Source of the DNA: Selaginella moellendorffii
Taxonomy: Eukaryota; Streptophyta; Lycopodiopsida; Selaginellales; Selaginellaceae
Length of the DNA stretch: 64,000 bases
Assembly: GCF_000143415.4 (NCBI RefSeq)
Contig: NW_003314303.1
Coordinates: 565,789 to 629,788 of the forward strand
Reading direction: 5' to 3'
The notes beneath the pieces were generated by a model, which saw only the letters and a list, made by a program, of their open reading frames with translations, was not told the DNA's origin and did no database searches. How positions within the stretch are numbered: position 1 is the stretch's first letter; each line of letters opens with the position of its first letter. A program made the position numbers and the translations under genes. This document shows positions 21,219-34,400 of the stretch, in pieces.

Positions 21219-21884
21219 TCAAAAGATTTTACAGATCTTCCTGTATCTCTTTGTTTTGGCGATGTCAAGGGCCCGTGTCAAATCCTCCGCCTTAGCAAAT
21301 GTCTCCAGGAAAAACCCAATATCCTTGAGATGTGAATACTTCCGCCCCTTCCTGTTCTTGAAAGCCGGGATGGGGATTCCATTCCTGGGCTGCAAGGAAA
21401 AGGAGTGGGGATTGTCGTCCACGATCACCACACGCTTCAAGTCGCGACCCAAGCGCGACAAGTCTTTGATCATTGTTTCCCCTCCGTCGCAAGAAACACA
21501 CGAATCCCGGTACAGGCGGTGAGTGATCAATCCCTCTGGGTCGAGCTTGTCCAGAATCTTGTCTGCATAGTATTGCATCGCTGCGGTAAACACAACTATC
21601 TCGTAGAGCTTCGCCATGTCTCGCAGGAACTCGTCCACGCCGGGCCGCTTAGCCACCATGTAGCGCTCCAGTGGCACAACTTTCCCGCTGAAGAGCCTGA
21701 GCGTTGCTTTCCCCTCTCGGGCATGGATGAGGGTGTTGTCCATGTCCAAAACCAACGTTGGCTTGTTTGGATCCAGAGGTGGCGGTAGAATACATGTAGT
21801 AAACTCACCCTTCGTTTTCACCTTCTTGGGCTCTGGCATAAGATCTAGTGTCTGAAAATCCCAATCTCCATGCTCGCGCTTCAT
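21219..21884 (-). CDS. CTD small-phosphatase-like (FCP1/SCP family) HAD phosphatase
   Basis: A 221-residue intronless protein. Motif I reads LVLDMDNTLIHA (DxDx, both Asp present). AKRPGVDEFL then YEIVVFTAA is motif II. RDSCVSCDGG lies in the insert region and VVIVDDNPHSF is motif III with the paired Asp. A basic tail follows. These are the hallmarks of the NIF/FCP1-SCP group, which dephosphorylates serine or threonine (in the founding members, on the RNA polymerase II CTD). Its length equals a bare catalytic domain with a short N-terminal extension containing KKVKTKGE, possibly nuclear. Unlike the FCP1-like domain at 9848-10710, the acid/base Asp is intact. The substrate is unknown. It lies about 90 bp downstream of the GST gene on the same strand. 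Confidence 0.9.
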   Translation of the reverse strand: MKREHGDWDFQTLDLMPEPKKVKTKGEFTTCILPPPLDPNKPTLVLDMDNTLIHAREGKATLRLFSGKVVPLERYMVAKRPGVDEFLRDMAKLYEIVVFTAAMQYYADKILDKLDPEGLITHRLYRDSCVSCDGGETMIKDLSRLGRDLKRVVIVDDNPHSFSLQPRNGIPIPAFKNRKGRKYSHLKDIGFFLETFAKAEDLTRALDIAKTKRYRKICKIF

Positions 21885-21977
21885 TTTCGACAGAACGAAA
21901 GAGATAGCCCTAGAGGTGGCCTTTTAGTGAACGAACTAATACATTGAAAACCTTAAACTCGCTATCGATTTGATCGC

Positions 21978-22944
<967 letters not shown>

Positions 22945-23019
22945 TCAAAATATCTTCAAAGAACAGAACCTCTAGTAATCCCATGCCTCAGGCTGGCGCC
23001 GGTGGGCTAGTAGCCGGAG

Positions 23020-23165
23020 GAAGCAGTGCGATCTCGACCCGATGAGAATAGTGGCTGATGCGGGAGCTGAATAGCTTCAGGCCTTCCATGGATCCGGAAA
23101 AGAAGATCTCTTAGAACGTGATCGATCCAATGAGTGGGTAGTGTGATTGTTTCTAGCAGAAAAAA
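23020..23165 (-). pseudogene. Fragment of tau GST first exon and 5' flank
   Basis: Aligns by eye with the 5' end of the GST at 49476-50204. The shared landmarks are GGGAGCTGAATAGC versus GGGAGCTGAGCAGC, the TCCATGGATCCGGAA sequence just upstream of the start, and the GATCGATCCAATGAG flank. Only about 70 coding bases remain and they are not open. It is a duplication scrap between two GST genes. Confidence 0.65.
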
Positions 23166-24330
23166 TAAGAAACTCCTTTTAGCACGTATCCTCTTCGTCA
23201 TCCTCGTCTATCTCCATCAAACATGAACTCCTGTTAGGCTCGGATGGATCTTTGGACACTAACACCTAGTTTGCGTACAGTTCATGAAATCACTATAATT
23301 CTCTTTCTCTTGCTGGAGAGGTTTGCCCCGAGTGTCAAGGGCAGAGCTGAGAATCTGGGATGGCAGATTTATTGACACGCCTCCGTTGAGTAGGATCTAA
23401 GGAATGCGTTTAATTCTTTCAGGCTTCTCTCCAACACGCAATTCATTGAGAATGTGAGTCATTTCTTTCCCTTTCCTGCTGTGACGTGTTTGAAAGGTGC
23501 AGGAAGATGAAACCTTGACTCCCCAGAAAGAAAAGGACGGAGAATCGCCTTGTGTGGAGAGCTACAAGGGTGGTATTGTTCCTCGTTACAAGGAGGCTGT
23601 CACTACTGCATGGAATGGCATCTAAAGCTTTCTCGAAGTCAAGTAAGATCTCTTAAAAATCTTTGAAGTTACCTGTTAGTAGAGAGAACTTTCTCTTATC
23701 AGGAAGCGAGGCCCAGTTTGCCTTATAAGAGTGAGGAGTTCATGCGTGATCTTGCCAGGTTTCGTTCATTCTCATTAACTTTAGTTTCTCGGAAATCATC
23801 AAACTTAATTCATCAAAATTGCATCCATGATCATGGGCCAGCCTCTTTTTCCTTGCACTGTTGCTCAAAGGTCGCAGGATCTGGGCAAGATCCTCCTCGA
23901 CTCCAATCTCGGTTCTTATCCACAAGGGCAAAAATCATCGTCATCGACTAGGTCTGGCCCGGAGAATCTCTATTCTTGCAATCGATTAAGGACATAGATT
24001 TCGGATATTCTTGTACGAAAATGACTTTCTTACCAAAGTTGTTTAGTACTTGTCCACTAGATTTTGTTGGCGATGATCTTTGGAAGGAAAACATTTAGAT
24101 TATATGACATTCTATATCTCGATGAGCTCCTTTCGTGGATGATGGTCAAGTTATGCGCACTGGGTGACACAGGAAGAGCCGTGTGGGAAGCAGAAAAGCT
24201 AGCTTCAAATCTTTTTGTTATCTCGAGCTAGCGATATGACCGTTTCTCGAGGAAGGCAAAGCAAGCAACGCTAATGTAAGATTATCATAGACAACTTGGA
24301 ACGGTCAATAACAAGAGAGCTTTTCATCGC
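23166..24330. other. Spacer between GST genes with gene scraps
   Basis: A plus-strand GST scrap is at 23875-23990. Around 23500-23640 there is an exon-like stretch (GESPCVESYKGGIVPRY then KEAVTTAWNGI and a stop), and around 24130-24230 another (MVKLCALGDTGRAVWEAE). Both look like remains of one or more host genes that I cannot name. Confidence 0.45.
23875..23990 (+). pseudogene. Tau GST fragment on the opposite strand
   Basis: The plus-strand translation gives LGKILLDSN, then VLIHKGK in another frame, then IIVID, a TAG, and VWPGESLFL. This is the glutathione-site region of GST exon 1 with internal deletions. It is inverted relative to all intact GST genes here, so at least one duplication involved an inversion. 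Confidence 0.7.
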
Positions 24331-25067
24331 TCACTTGCTCCCATAGCGAGCCTGGATATACTCCTTGAGCTTGTCGATCGGCGGCAGCGCCACTTTGGCC
24401 GAGGGATGCTCGGCCACGGCCCCGAAGAGTTTGTGGAGACGCGGGCATTGCTCCCGGCTCGCGGGCTTCAAGCCCATCACTTGCTCAACCCCTGGGATCA
24501 ACACCGCATAGGGAGCCAGCATCACATCCAAGAACGACATGCTCCCGCCGCCAAAGAAGGGGCCCTCTTCCTCATCGCCCAGCTCCGCCAGAGCTCCCTC
24601 GAGAAGCAAACAGTTTTGGATGAACTCCTCGTTCACGGCAGCGCCACCGTCGCTGCTGCGCACGAATCGTCCCAAGGAGTCGAGAATCTGTGTGATCGAT
24701 GAAGTAAGAAATAGCAGCAGATTTATCGAAGAAAAACCCATACCTTCTTGTCAATGAAATCGGTCCAGAAGCGGTGCTTTGCGCGGAGGAATGCGTCCTG
24801 AGGCAAGAGTGGGCTTGTTTCGGGCCAGACCTCGTCGATGTAGTGGACGATGATCGCCGATTCGGAGACGGGCTTGCCCTTGTGGATGAGAACCGGGGTC
24901 TTCTTGTGAACTGGATTGGACTCGAGCAGGAGCTTACTCTTGTTATCCAAATCCTGGGGGAGATCTTCGTGCTCGATGCCCTTGAGCAACAGTGCAAACT
25001 TGGCTCGCATGGAAAAGGGGCTGGCCCAAACTGTGAGCAGTGTTACATCTTGACCGTGAGAAGCCAT
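24331..25067 (-). CDS. Tau-class glutathione S-transferase 2
   Basis: Exons 25067-24744 and 24687-24331 with a 56-nt intron; 226 residues. It starts [18 protein letters not shown], four residues longer at the N-terminus than GST 1. The catalytic Ser ([10 protein letters not shown]), [18 protein letters not shown] (Thr where most tau members have Val or Ile) and [13 protein letters not shown] are all present, and the protein ends EYIQARYGSK. Nearly the whole gene including the intron matches GST 1. Expected role: cytosolic conjugation of glutathione to xenobiotics or stress metabolites. Intact. Confidence 0.95.
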
Positions 25068-25859
25068 GACTGGATGGAAAATTGAGAAGAAAAGTTAGAA
25101 ATGCGAATGGACTGAGGTTTAATTGAAGGAAGGGTCGCCTTTTATAACATGGAGTGCCTCCCACGCGGCTCCCCGACCAATTGCCAAGAAGGCAGACGAG
25201 AAGGCATTTGGTATTTTCCAAATAAGAATTAAACTTCCAGCAATGGAAATAATACTGTTTTTAATTTTTTTTGGAAAAGCATGACGTTATATTTATGAAA
25301 CGACTTATGGTGTATGTGCCACAACGTTTGACCTTTCTGCTGGAGCATTCTTACGTCTGTGAATTTTATCTGATGATGATCTGACCCAAAAGATTGATAT
25401 CCCAATCAACTGTCACCCAATGTCTCGCTTCACCTGAGTGCTTTATCTGCGAAACAACAATGTTTCTACTATTAGTCTCTTTTTTTCTGGCAAACCAGAG
25501 TATGTTCCACAAACCATGAACATTGGAAGCGATTGCAATACTTGTCCTATTGCTCTCATTTGTGTGTTCATTTGGAGGTCTGCCATTTTGTGCTCTTTAG
25601 AACATCTCTAGAGAGATCACAGGTTGGGCAATGACCATTTGCCAAGTTTCAAATCACAGAAAAACACTAAATAAAAAGTGCACCAAATCTAAGATGTTTG
25701 CTTCAAGAGATGGCTAACCTCTCCTAGCTCCCACACCAAGCCCCCATGCAACTTAGCTCACCCAAGTTCAAGACAAGGGAATTGCTTGTTTGAATCCAAA
25801 AGCTCAGAAACGAGAAAAGAAAATGGAACTTCAAACTCTATTGAAAAATCCAAATCCAA

Positions 25860-26085
25860 CCAGGTGCAAAAGAACAACAGCTGCAAAAGAACGGGCCTTT
25901 GTCCACATTGCCCAGCTTCACTAGTGCTCCCTCTAGAACCTCGTAGTTCTCAATAAACTTATCATTCTTGGTTGTCTTCACACATGAATCACCAAAAGCT
26001 GTAGGATAGATTATATGAAGGATTTGGCACTTTGGAGAGAAAGCCTTCTTGTTGATGAAATCAGTCCAAAATGGTGCCATGTATG
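25860..26085 (-). pseudogene. Tau GST relic spanning the intron position
   Basis: Minus-strand translation gives PFWTDFINKK, then an intron-like stretch whose donor GT is lost but whose CAG acceptor remains. After it come KNDKFIENYEVLEGALVKLG and VDKGPFF before it degrades. It most resembles the GST at 49476-50204 (ENYELLEEAFTKLGNEEEG). Both ends are missing. Confidence 0.8.
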
Positions 26086-27257
26086 GTGTGCAATTTGTAA
26101 AAGGGTGTGTGTTATTGTGGTATATTTCACTCACAATACAATGTCCATGTGGCAATTTTCTATTGGTTCCGCATTAAATGTCATTTGGATGCCTCATGGA
26201 TGCTGGCTGATGGGTCAATGATATCCCCATAATATGAACAATGTGTTATACATAGATGCCACATATCATCAAGTTTGACCCCATGACATGGGGATTCATC
26301 AGGTCATAGGGTTTAGGAGACACTTCCTTGCCTTAGCACTTTGCTTTAGTGCTTTATTATTCAACATATTTCTTGGTAGCAGATGTGGAAAGTAACTTGG
26401 TTTGCTAATGATTGGTTTCAAATGTTTTTGTGAGCAATGTTGGAAGTGGCTTTGATTTACTACTCAATTGCTTTCTATGACTTTCAAGTTCTTACCATGA
26501 GTATAGTTCCCTCCCTAGTTTACTTCAATTTTGTGTCACTGAAACTTTTTCTTCTTCTTTCTTGGAAGACGTGGAGGAAGACGAGGTGGATGGCCTTTCA
26601 TCCAATTTTAGTGATTCGGACTGTGGTTCTAGTATAGATAGTGACAATGATGCTCTCTTAGAGGTTTGCTTAGTTTCTAACCTTCTAGATTCATGATTTG
26701 CATGTTTCTAAGCCTTCTATAATTTTTTGCAATTGAGGGGATTTAGTAGTCCAGCTGCATTTGGCACTTGGATGCACTTGAAGCTCCTCGAGACTAAGAC
26801 TACTGCTTACCTCGCATGCTATCTTAGAATTTCCAAGCTAACACTGTACAAATATATGCGGCTTGTCGATCCAAATTGGAGAGGTGTATATTACAGAGTA
26901 CCACCCAAAGAGGTACTTCATCATGTTTGAACTAACAATGCCATGAATCGAGGTGGCACAAATTGGGGGATTATTAATTCCTGATCTAGTTATAGAACTG
27001 GAGGATACCAGTTTAGCCGACGCTAAATTCGTCAGGCCTTAGCCACTCACAATCCAAGTAGGCTAGAACAGAGGTACATAACAAGGATTTGATGACGGAT
27101 TTACAGGAACGAGGAGGCTTATGCACTTTGCCATATGGATTGTGAGTATTCTTTCATTTCTACTTTTTTGTCAGAACATGTGGTAACATGTTTATTATAT
27201 GTAAGGAACCAACTCCCCGAGTTGTTGTAAGCTAAAGGATCCCTGAAAGCATGACCG
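26086..27257. other. Spacer with unassigned exon-like stretches
   Basis: Around 26563-26660 a plus-strand frame reads as acidic (LEDVEEDEVDGLSSNFSD, then more Ser/Asp) and ends at a possible GTTTGC donor. At 26727-26930 another short open frame begins MQLRGFSSPAAFGTW. They could be exons of one degraded gene or element. Nothing else seen. Confidence 0.35.
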
Positions 27258-27770
27258 AAATAATAAAGAGTTCATCGAATGGGACCGAGTCTGAGATCAA
27301 GTCTGAGACTGACTCTAAGACCGAGTTCGAGATAGAGTCTAAGATTGAGTCCGAGGCCGACTCCAAGACCGAGTTTGAGGCCGAGCTCGAGACCGAGTTC
27401 GAGACAGAGTCTAAGATCCGAGATCGGGTCCGAGACCGAGTCTGAGGTCGAGTCCAAGGTTGAGTCCGAGATCAGGTCCGAGGTCAAGTCCGAGATTGAG
27501 TCCGAGTCCGAGATTGGGTCCAAGATCGAGTCTGAGATCAAGTCTGAGATCAAGTCCGAGACCGAGTCCGAGTACTAATACAGGTCGAGGGGTGAAAGCC
27601 CAAAGCGTGAGTCTTCCAAGGGGGAGGGGCTGTGGGGGGTTCCAAAAGTATAGTAGGGATAGTGAGGTCTAGGAACCAATCTTGAAGGAACTTTCCAGTG
27701 ATGCTTCCAAACTGACTTGAGGTTGAGACTGGGGCCAAGGGGCTTTGGGTGGGAGTGAGCATGGACTTGG
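27258..27770 (+). mobile_element. Left part of R3 LTR, interrupted by R2
   Basis: Starts with an array of GAGTCCGAGATC-like units (27290-27575). The block with GGGTGAAAGCCCAAAGCGTG and CAAAAGTATAGTAGGGATA follows, which R1 and R2 LTRs also have. At 27771 the R2 element begins; R3 continues at 42155. R3 is related to R2 but clearly diverged. Its outer ends were not determined. Confidence 0.7.
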
Positions 27771-28291
27771 TGTGAGACACAAAATCCCTAGGCCCCAAAG
27801 TGGAGCCGGAAAGGGTGCCACATGGTAGTGGCCGAAACGAAAGCCCAAACGAGTGTAACACATTTGGACTAAAAGCTCTGACTTGGAAGGTCGAGAGCGG
27901 GAGTGGAACTCCCAACAAAGTGCTCAAGGAGCGAGCACGAAGCGAGCAATAAGCAACGCTCTAAAAAGGGACCCAAAAAGGACCAACACATGACACGTGG
28001 AAGTGTCCGAGATGGAGTCCGAGATGGACCCGAGATGGAGTCCGAGATGGAGTCTGAGGTGGACCAAGACGGAGTCTGAGATGGACCCGAGATGGAGTCC
28101 GAGATGGACCCGAGATGGAGTCCGAGATGGAGTCTGAGGTGGACCGAGACGGAGTCCGTGATGGACCCGAGATGGAGTCCGAGATGGACCGAGATGGAGT
28201 CCGAGATGGACCGAGACAGAGCCCGAGATGGAGTCCGAGATGGAGTCCGAGAAGGACCCGAGATGGAGTCCGAGGTCGAGACCGAGACTGG

Positions 28292-28326
<35 letters not shown>

Positions 28327-29456
28327 GGACCGAGACCGGGACCGAGACCGGGACCGAGGCCAAGGCTGAGACCGAGCCCGAGCCCGAGTCCGAGTCCGAG
28401 TCCGAGTCCGAGTTCGAGTCCGAGTCCGCATTCGAGTCTGAGCCCGAGTTCGAGTCTGAGAGGGTGAAAGCCCAAAGCGTTCGTCTCCCAGACCCTAGGG
28501 GGTTTGGTGAGCTCCAAAAGTATAGTGAGGGGGAGGACTGCAGTGGAGCCAGTTTGGCTAGAAAAGGCCAGTTTGGCCCAGGAAGGCCAGACCCAGTGTT
28601 GGGTGATGAGCTGACCACTGGGAAGTCCAAGACTAGAGTGAACATGAACCGACAAGCGGGATAGCTTGGTGAAGTGTTCAAGAGCCGGCTTTAGTTCCCC
28701 CGGGAGATCGACTGGCCGATGCTCCCAGTCCAAGTGTGGGTGGCACTACCTACTTGGATACCAGGTGTGGCTCAACGGAACCTCGCTCTAAGCCCATGCC
28801 TAGAGCACCTAAAGGCGAAAGGTGGGGAGAGTACCCAGGTGGCTTGCGTAAGGCCACAGTGTTCCGAAATGTTGTCCCAAAGGCCCAGACTGTGGAAAGG
28901 AAGAGGAGCAGTCCTCTGGGGTAGTGACCAAGGACACAGTCGTGTGGTGAGGAAGTCCCAGAGGACCATGGGACCTAATGGTCGGGCCGGTGGGCCTCGA
29001 TTCAGTGGTAGTGTTGGTGAACACGGCCGTGGGCAGAAAGGGACTTGGTGGGGACCAGAAAAGAAATATTGGGGAAGGCTATTCCCCTTGTCGGTGGGCA
29101 TCCTAAGGATGCTAAGGAGTGGATCTGGGATGACCACTCATGGATGGTTGGCCCAGTCTTGGAGAGACAAGATTGTGTTGCAAGTGGTATTGGACTACCA
29201 ATGCAGCAAAGGTGATTGGGAATAGCCTTAGCGTAACAGGCTGCTATGTCAGTGGTACCTTTGAGTGTCGGTCATGGGATCGGACACGTGGAGCACTTGG
29301 ACTAGGTGCAAGGGTTGAGTGGCATGGATGCCATTCTTGGGGCTAGCAAGTCCCAAGTCCTGAATTGGACTTATGGAGGTTGTGAATGAGACTCCTCCAA
29401 GTGGTTAGAGGTGTGGTTAAGTGACTAAAATAGAATGGAAAAATTAGTCGCTTACA
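27771..29456 (+). repeat. 5' LTR of R2
   Basis: 1,686 bp. Contains a long array of GAGTCCGAGATG and ACCGAG units at about 28005-28470, then the shared LTR core with GGTGAAAGCCCAAAGCG. It is about 110 bp longer than the 3' LTR, chiefly through array length. Confidence 0.9.
28005..28470 (+). repeat. Tandem 6/12-bp array in the R2 5' LTR
   Basis: Units of GAGTCCGAGATG and GACCCGAGATG, passing into ACCGAG hexamers and then CCGAGT hexamers. All frames stay open and give charged low-complexity peptides (Glu/Ser, Arg/Pro, Asp/Arg). This is an effect of the repeat and not a gene. Confidence 0.9.
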
Positions 29457-30315
29457 ACTTGGTATCGGAGTTGTTCCTTAGTCCGACTTTTATTGGTGCT
29501 CAAGTATATCACCATTGATGTTGGCATTGGAAGGTCCTAGGAGGGGGCCTATCCTTGAGGAGTAGCATGTCGAGAGGACATGGCTCTCCACTCAAGTTCA
29601 TGCGTGAACTTGGGCACGATGTGGTGGATAGAAAAGGGCCAATAATAGAACGACTTTGGGATCTTGGGAACAGTATAAGGTTTCCTCAGAGAGCTGAGGA
29701 TGTGATCCAGATGAGCGTTTGACGCAGCAAATGGGCTAACATAGTTGTGGTAAACAACTATAATTGGGATCACGGGAAAGATGTAGACTCCAAAATAATA
29801 AAGGAGTCACAAGATTACCCTCATATAGTTGAGGCCGGTGCTCATAACTTTGAGATTGGAATTGATGACCATGGGAGGTCAAATATATGAGAGGACACAA
29901 GTCCTCAAAATGGTAGCTGAGGTTATCCTTGATAAATGTTGGAACAACCCAAGGAGTTGGGGATGTAATTAAAGGATGAGTTGGTATTCTTATCACATGG
30001 ACAAGTGGTCCTAAGAGGTAAAAGGTTGCCCCAAGAGAACAAATCAAGTATCGGAGTAACACTTGCAAATATGGTCCTTGTGAATAAGACCTGAATACAA
30101 GAAGTTGTATTCCAGTGAGCTGGCACCTCAAAGGTAGGACCTCATGGGTCGTCAGATGACAAAGTCCAAAAAGCTGGATGACTCTAGTAGAGTCAAGGAA
30201 TGATCTTAAAGGATTGATGGAAGCATTTGGACTGAGGTGTGTGGTACCCCACGAAGGATGGGGGGGATCATAGGATCCAAGGATGAGAACAGAGGGTATC
30301 TCATCGATGGCAAAA
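29457..30315. other. R2 interior, left part, no coding sequence
   Basis: Follows the 5' LTR and its tRNA-Met primer site. A long antisense open frame (30323-29736) has no recognisable domain and no homologous frame in the right part. It is most likely chance. Confidence 0.6.
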
Positions 30316-31449
30316 TATCGCACATGTGACTTCGGGTATCGAAAGATACTTGTCGACCGGTCCTTACGGACACTCTTTCCTTACTGCCATGACGGCAAGA
30401 GGTCGGTACTGCTGGTTCCCATCATTGGCCCCTCTTGTCCAAGTGTTAGTAAACTGGGCTTAGCATCTGTACTTAGCCAGATGGACATAAGGTAGGAACT
30501 CCTATGTGTTTCTAGCTGAGCATTCTCGGCCTGGCTTTTAGTTCTCTTTTGCTCTGTCTTGCACTGGCTTGGCTAGAACCCTCGCGTATTGAGATTGGTC
30601 CCTCAATATCGCTGGATGATAGCTTACCGTGTCTGCCAAACACCCTCGCTATCATGCCCTTTGTGTTAGTCTCATTTCGGTCCCAAATGCTATTTATGGA
30701 AAGTGTCCAGATTTGCTTATTTGGCATATCTACGGAATGTAGAGATCGGCCTGAACACAATGGTGTTCGTCCCGTGTCCAAATTCGCAATCTAAAGACAT
30801 TCCATATTTAGTAAGTTTTGAGCTTGTCCCAGAGACTAACTCCTGGTACTAAAGGAGGCTTGGGGTGAAAGCCCAAAGCATGTGTTCCTAAGGGGGGGGG
30901 GGGGGCTATGGGGGGTTCCAAATGTATAGTAGGGATAGTGGGTAGGTTGGGTATGGCCGACCAACCTGAGGCATAGTCTAGCTCCCGCTTGCGTGCCTGT
31001 CCTTGTTCTGCGTCTAGCTTGGGTCTAAGCCCAAGTTCCATTCCATGCTAGTTGGTGGAGTACCTATATCCTCGCGTTAGGCCACCGGTATGCCAAAATA
31101 GCCACAGACTTCGTTTGGCTCCGTTTTGCTTGTTAGTCCTGGCATTGGGATGCTGGTTGCTCCAGGACTGTTCCAAGTCACTCCGGGCCCCTGTCCCTTT
31201 GCTCCTTGGGCTATATGCTCGAGAGTTGCTCCGTGGTTCGGTTCCATCACTCCTTGGCTGTATGCTTGGGAGTTTGGCACCGTTCGTTCGTTCAGTGGCC
31301 CAAGGCCCTGAACCTCAGGTTCCTATGGACACATGGCAGGTGACACGTGGCATCTGTCACGTGGCACAAAGAGGGTTTAGGTTCCGCTTTGTGGTGTTAT
31401 CCTATGGTAGATCACCATAGGATAAAGGGTCAAAACCACGTGCGCGACA
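30316..31449 (+). repeat. 5' LTR of nested R1
   Basis: Has a 14-base poly-G tract at 30892-30905 and the CACGTGG cluster near 31329-31375. It closely matches the 3' LTR at 36209-37335. Confidence 0.95.
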
Positions 31450-34400
31450 TTTGGTATCAGAGGATGAGTATCAGCGAGTACTATCCAATGAGATTGGGCA
31501 ACTAGTCTCATTGCATACGCAGAGATGAAAATGATGATCCGAGTGGGTACATGTTTTGGTGGAAAGACTTCACATTGGTTCCTTGGGATAGGTTTTGGGT
31601 TACCTTGTTGTACCTTATGATGTGAGCTTGCGCTTGGGCTCATAGGATGGTTTGGAGATGTTCCGTTTGCACGAGTTTGAGCTTGGGCTCGTGAGTGAGG
31701 CGCATTAGCAACTCGAGGTTACACTTTGAGTTGGCAGGATTAATGTAAGCCTATCGATGGTTCCAGTGGTTCCGTAAGTTGTTCCATGTACCATGGGTGA
31801 AAGCAAACCTCCCTAGATTTGCTATGAGTGGCAAATAGACTGGTCCGTAGCTGTTTAGCACGGCACTAGTGGATCCTTCCTAGGCATGATTATAAGTGGA
31901 TCAATCAAGACTGTAGGGAATAGTCTATTGGTTCAAGTAATCATTGCCGTGCTCTCTCATAAACTTTTCTTCGATTGAACTGAAAGTAGTGCGAAAGCAA
32001 GCTTGAGGTTTAGTCAAAGATGAGACCGAAAAGAGAGTCATCGGGGACGGAGGATCAAATACGTAAATCATTTTCTCTTCTTGGAGAAATGATTTGCAAC
32101 GAGGTGTTAACTCATTACTTGTGTTCACATTATGCAATCAAGAGTCCCTACCTTGATGCATGTTGGAAGTGATGGTCTTACAAGTGGTGAGTTATGGGAT
32201 GGATAGTGGTGAAACACTAAACCATTTTGTCTAGGCTCGCTATTGGAAGACTTGGGTTGCAATGCTCAATTCTTTTCCGGGGAACCTTGCTATTGCTCCT
32301 TGAGTAGCTTGGTGTTGGATTAGTGTTGAGTTTGGTTAGAAAAAGAGTGGCATGAGCTTGTCCGTGTTGTGAACAAAAGTTAGTGGTGTTGGGTGTCGTA
32401 AACCTCTATTGGTGGAGTGTGGCATTTATGTTGCATTTTGTCAAATCGAATTGGCATTTGATATTCACATAAACCTTTAAAATAATGACATGGGCATTGC
32501 TTATAGTGTTGCTTGATTGACGATCAAGTCATTGTGATTTATATCATATCCATGTGATAATGAGTAATGTGTTTACAAAGTTGCTTGGATAAACGATGAT
32601 CAACCCCCAAAGTGGTTGAGGGAGAAGCTAGTCTACTTGCACGAAGTAGCATTGTAGTAGCTTTGACTAGATTCTCAATGGTGGTCTATTATGCTAAGCT
32701 TAAGTTGGTACCTCGTTTCCTTAAGTTTGCCCACTAAGGTGTTGGAAAAGGGTTATAGCATTCATTTGCTATAGCTTGTCAGTTGATCCGTTAGCACTTG
32801 GAATAGATTGTTGGATGGAGAAGATGTGAAGTTGGGGCATTGACGTCACTAGCACTTGTGTTAGTGGAAGTGGCATTGTTATTTCAAGTGATGAGGAATT
32901 TTCCTTGGACCTTGATTTTTTTCCATGTCATTTTTCTTGTTAGTGTTTTGGCTTCACATTGGATCTTGAAGGTGATTGAAGAAGAGTGTTAGTGCAATAT
33001 GGATATCCGAAGATGTGGTCTCCTTCTCCAATGGCTGATCTGTTGGTCACTTTGCTGAAAACCATTCCATTTTCGTAAGCCAGTACAAACTAGTGAAGGG
33101 GTTGGAGTTGACTTCAGTTAGCTTAGACCCTGATAGGTAGTTTATATGATACGGCCCGAAAGGGATGCTGACTTTTGGGGCTAAAACAATTGAGTTGGAT
33201 AGAGTTTAGAGTTGATATAGAAAAGTGGCCGTTGCACTTTTCTCAGAAAGGTGACCCTTGTACCTTTCTTTTGTAGCGTTGTCCTTGGTGGCAGGTTGCA
33301 CCTTGCATTACGTTAGACTCTATGAGAGTAGTGAGCTCTCACTGATCTTGACTTGGTCTTGGTGGCCCTACGCCTTGGCTGAGGATGGTGATGTCCAATT
33401 TAGTTGTTTGAGGTTGCGATGTTGGTACCCGTACTGTAGCTTTGTCTATAAGGAGGTTGTGTACTAATATGAGTCCATCTCATGGTCTTCACTTTAGTTT
33501 CGACTGAGTGTTGATCATGCATAGCTAGCCTCTTCAAGGCATGCTCAGAGCTAAGTGGCTAAATGTTTTAGTGAGTTTATTGCGGTTGAGTTAGATTCGA
33601 GTGGTCATCTAGTTCGTGCTTGTCCATGAACCTTTATCTTGTATTTGAGGTATTACGTTCATATTGGATGAGTATATGAGTCGATGATATGAGTTTAGTG
33701 TTTGGGTCTTGTGAAGGCAAGTTGAAAAGTGATTGTTAGTTGCTTGGCAATTAGTGATTGCTTGTAGACTTTGTCAAGGACTTTTGACACTTGCTTTGCT
33801 CGATGATGATTTAGCGGTGATGGGCTTGCTTTACCAGATGGTGTTGCGGAGGATCGTGTCATTAAGCTGGCATGGTTTTTTTTCCATGTTGGCATATCAA
33901 TTCCTTTGTCGATATCATTTGGTTACGTTTGGTCTATAGTGTTGGATTTCATTGAGTCTTGGATGTGGTGATTCACTCCTTGATGATGTGTTATCTGAGT
34001 TTTGCTGAAGGATTGGTCTCAGATACTAAGTATAGTATTTTTGACTTTAGTTAGCTTGGTTGTTGGAAAGCTCCAAGTGGTGATTCACTCTTGCTTTCTT
34101 CTAGCTTTGTCCTGGTGTTGATGGCATTGAAGTGATGCCTTGTCGTTGACATTATTGAGGTTGAGATTCAAAGTGAAATGAGATGTCTCTCCTTAAGATT
34201 GATATTGAGTTTCATTAATCTTAATGAAGATAGTGTTGATGATTTGGCTATGGCTTTATGTTATTGGCATTCGAACATTTGCTAGTTAGCAACTATGTTG
34301 ACGTTCAAATGAACTGAGTGGCAAGTTTGAGTTAGTTGTGTTCTAAACGAGATTATTTAGTAGGGGTTGAGCTTTGAGCTTTTCTTTGAAAAGTGATTTA

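Noticed and set aside
28005-28470. Regular repeats recalling a CRISPR array
   Set aside because: Units are contiguous with no unique spacers, lie in an LTR, and the genome is eukaryotic.
28005-28664. Long open frames full of Glu/Ser, Asp/Arg or Arg/Pro in the R2 LTR arrays
   Set aside because: Several overlapping frames on both strands are open at once, as expected from a 6/12-bp tandem repeat without stop codons; the same occurs at 40807-41163.
29736-30323. 195-codon antisense open frame in the R2 interior
   Set aside because: No recognisable domain, antisense to a retroelement, amino-acid make-up typical of chance frames.
31052-31420. Open frame of about 120 codons in the R1 LTR, repeated at 13194, 36927 and 59642
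   Set aside because: Recurs only because the LTR recurs; lengths differ by frameshift among copies and no codon-level conservation is apparent.
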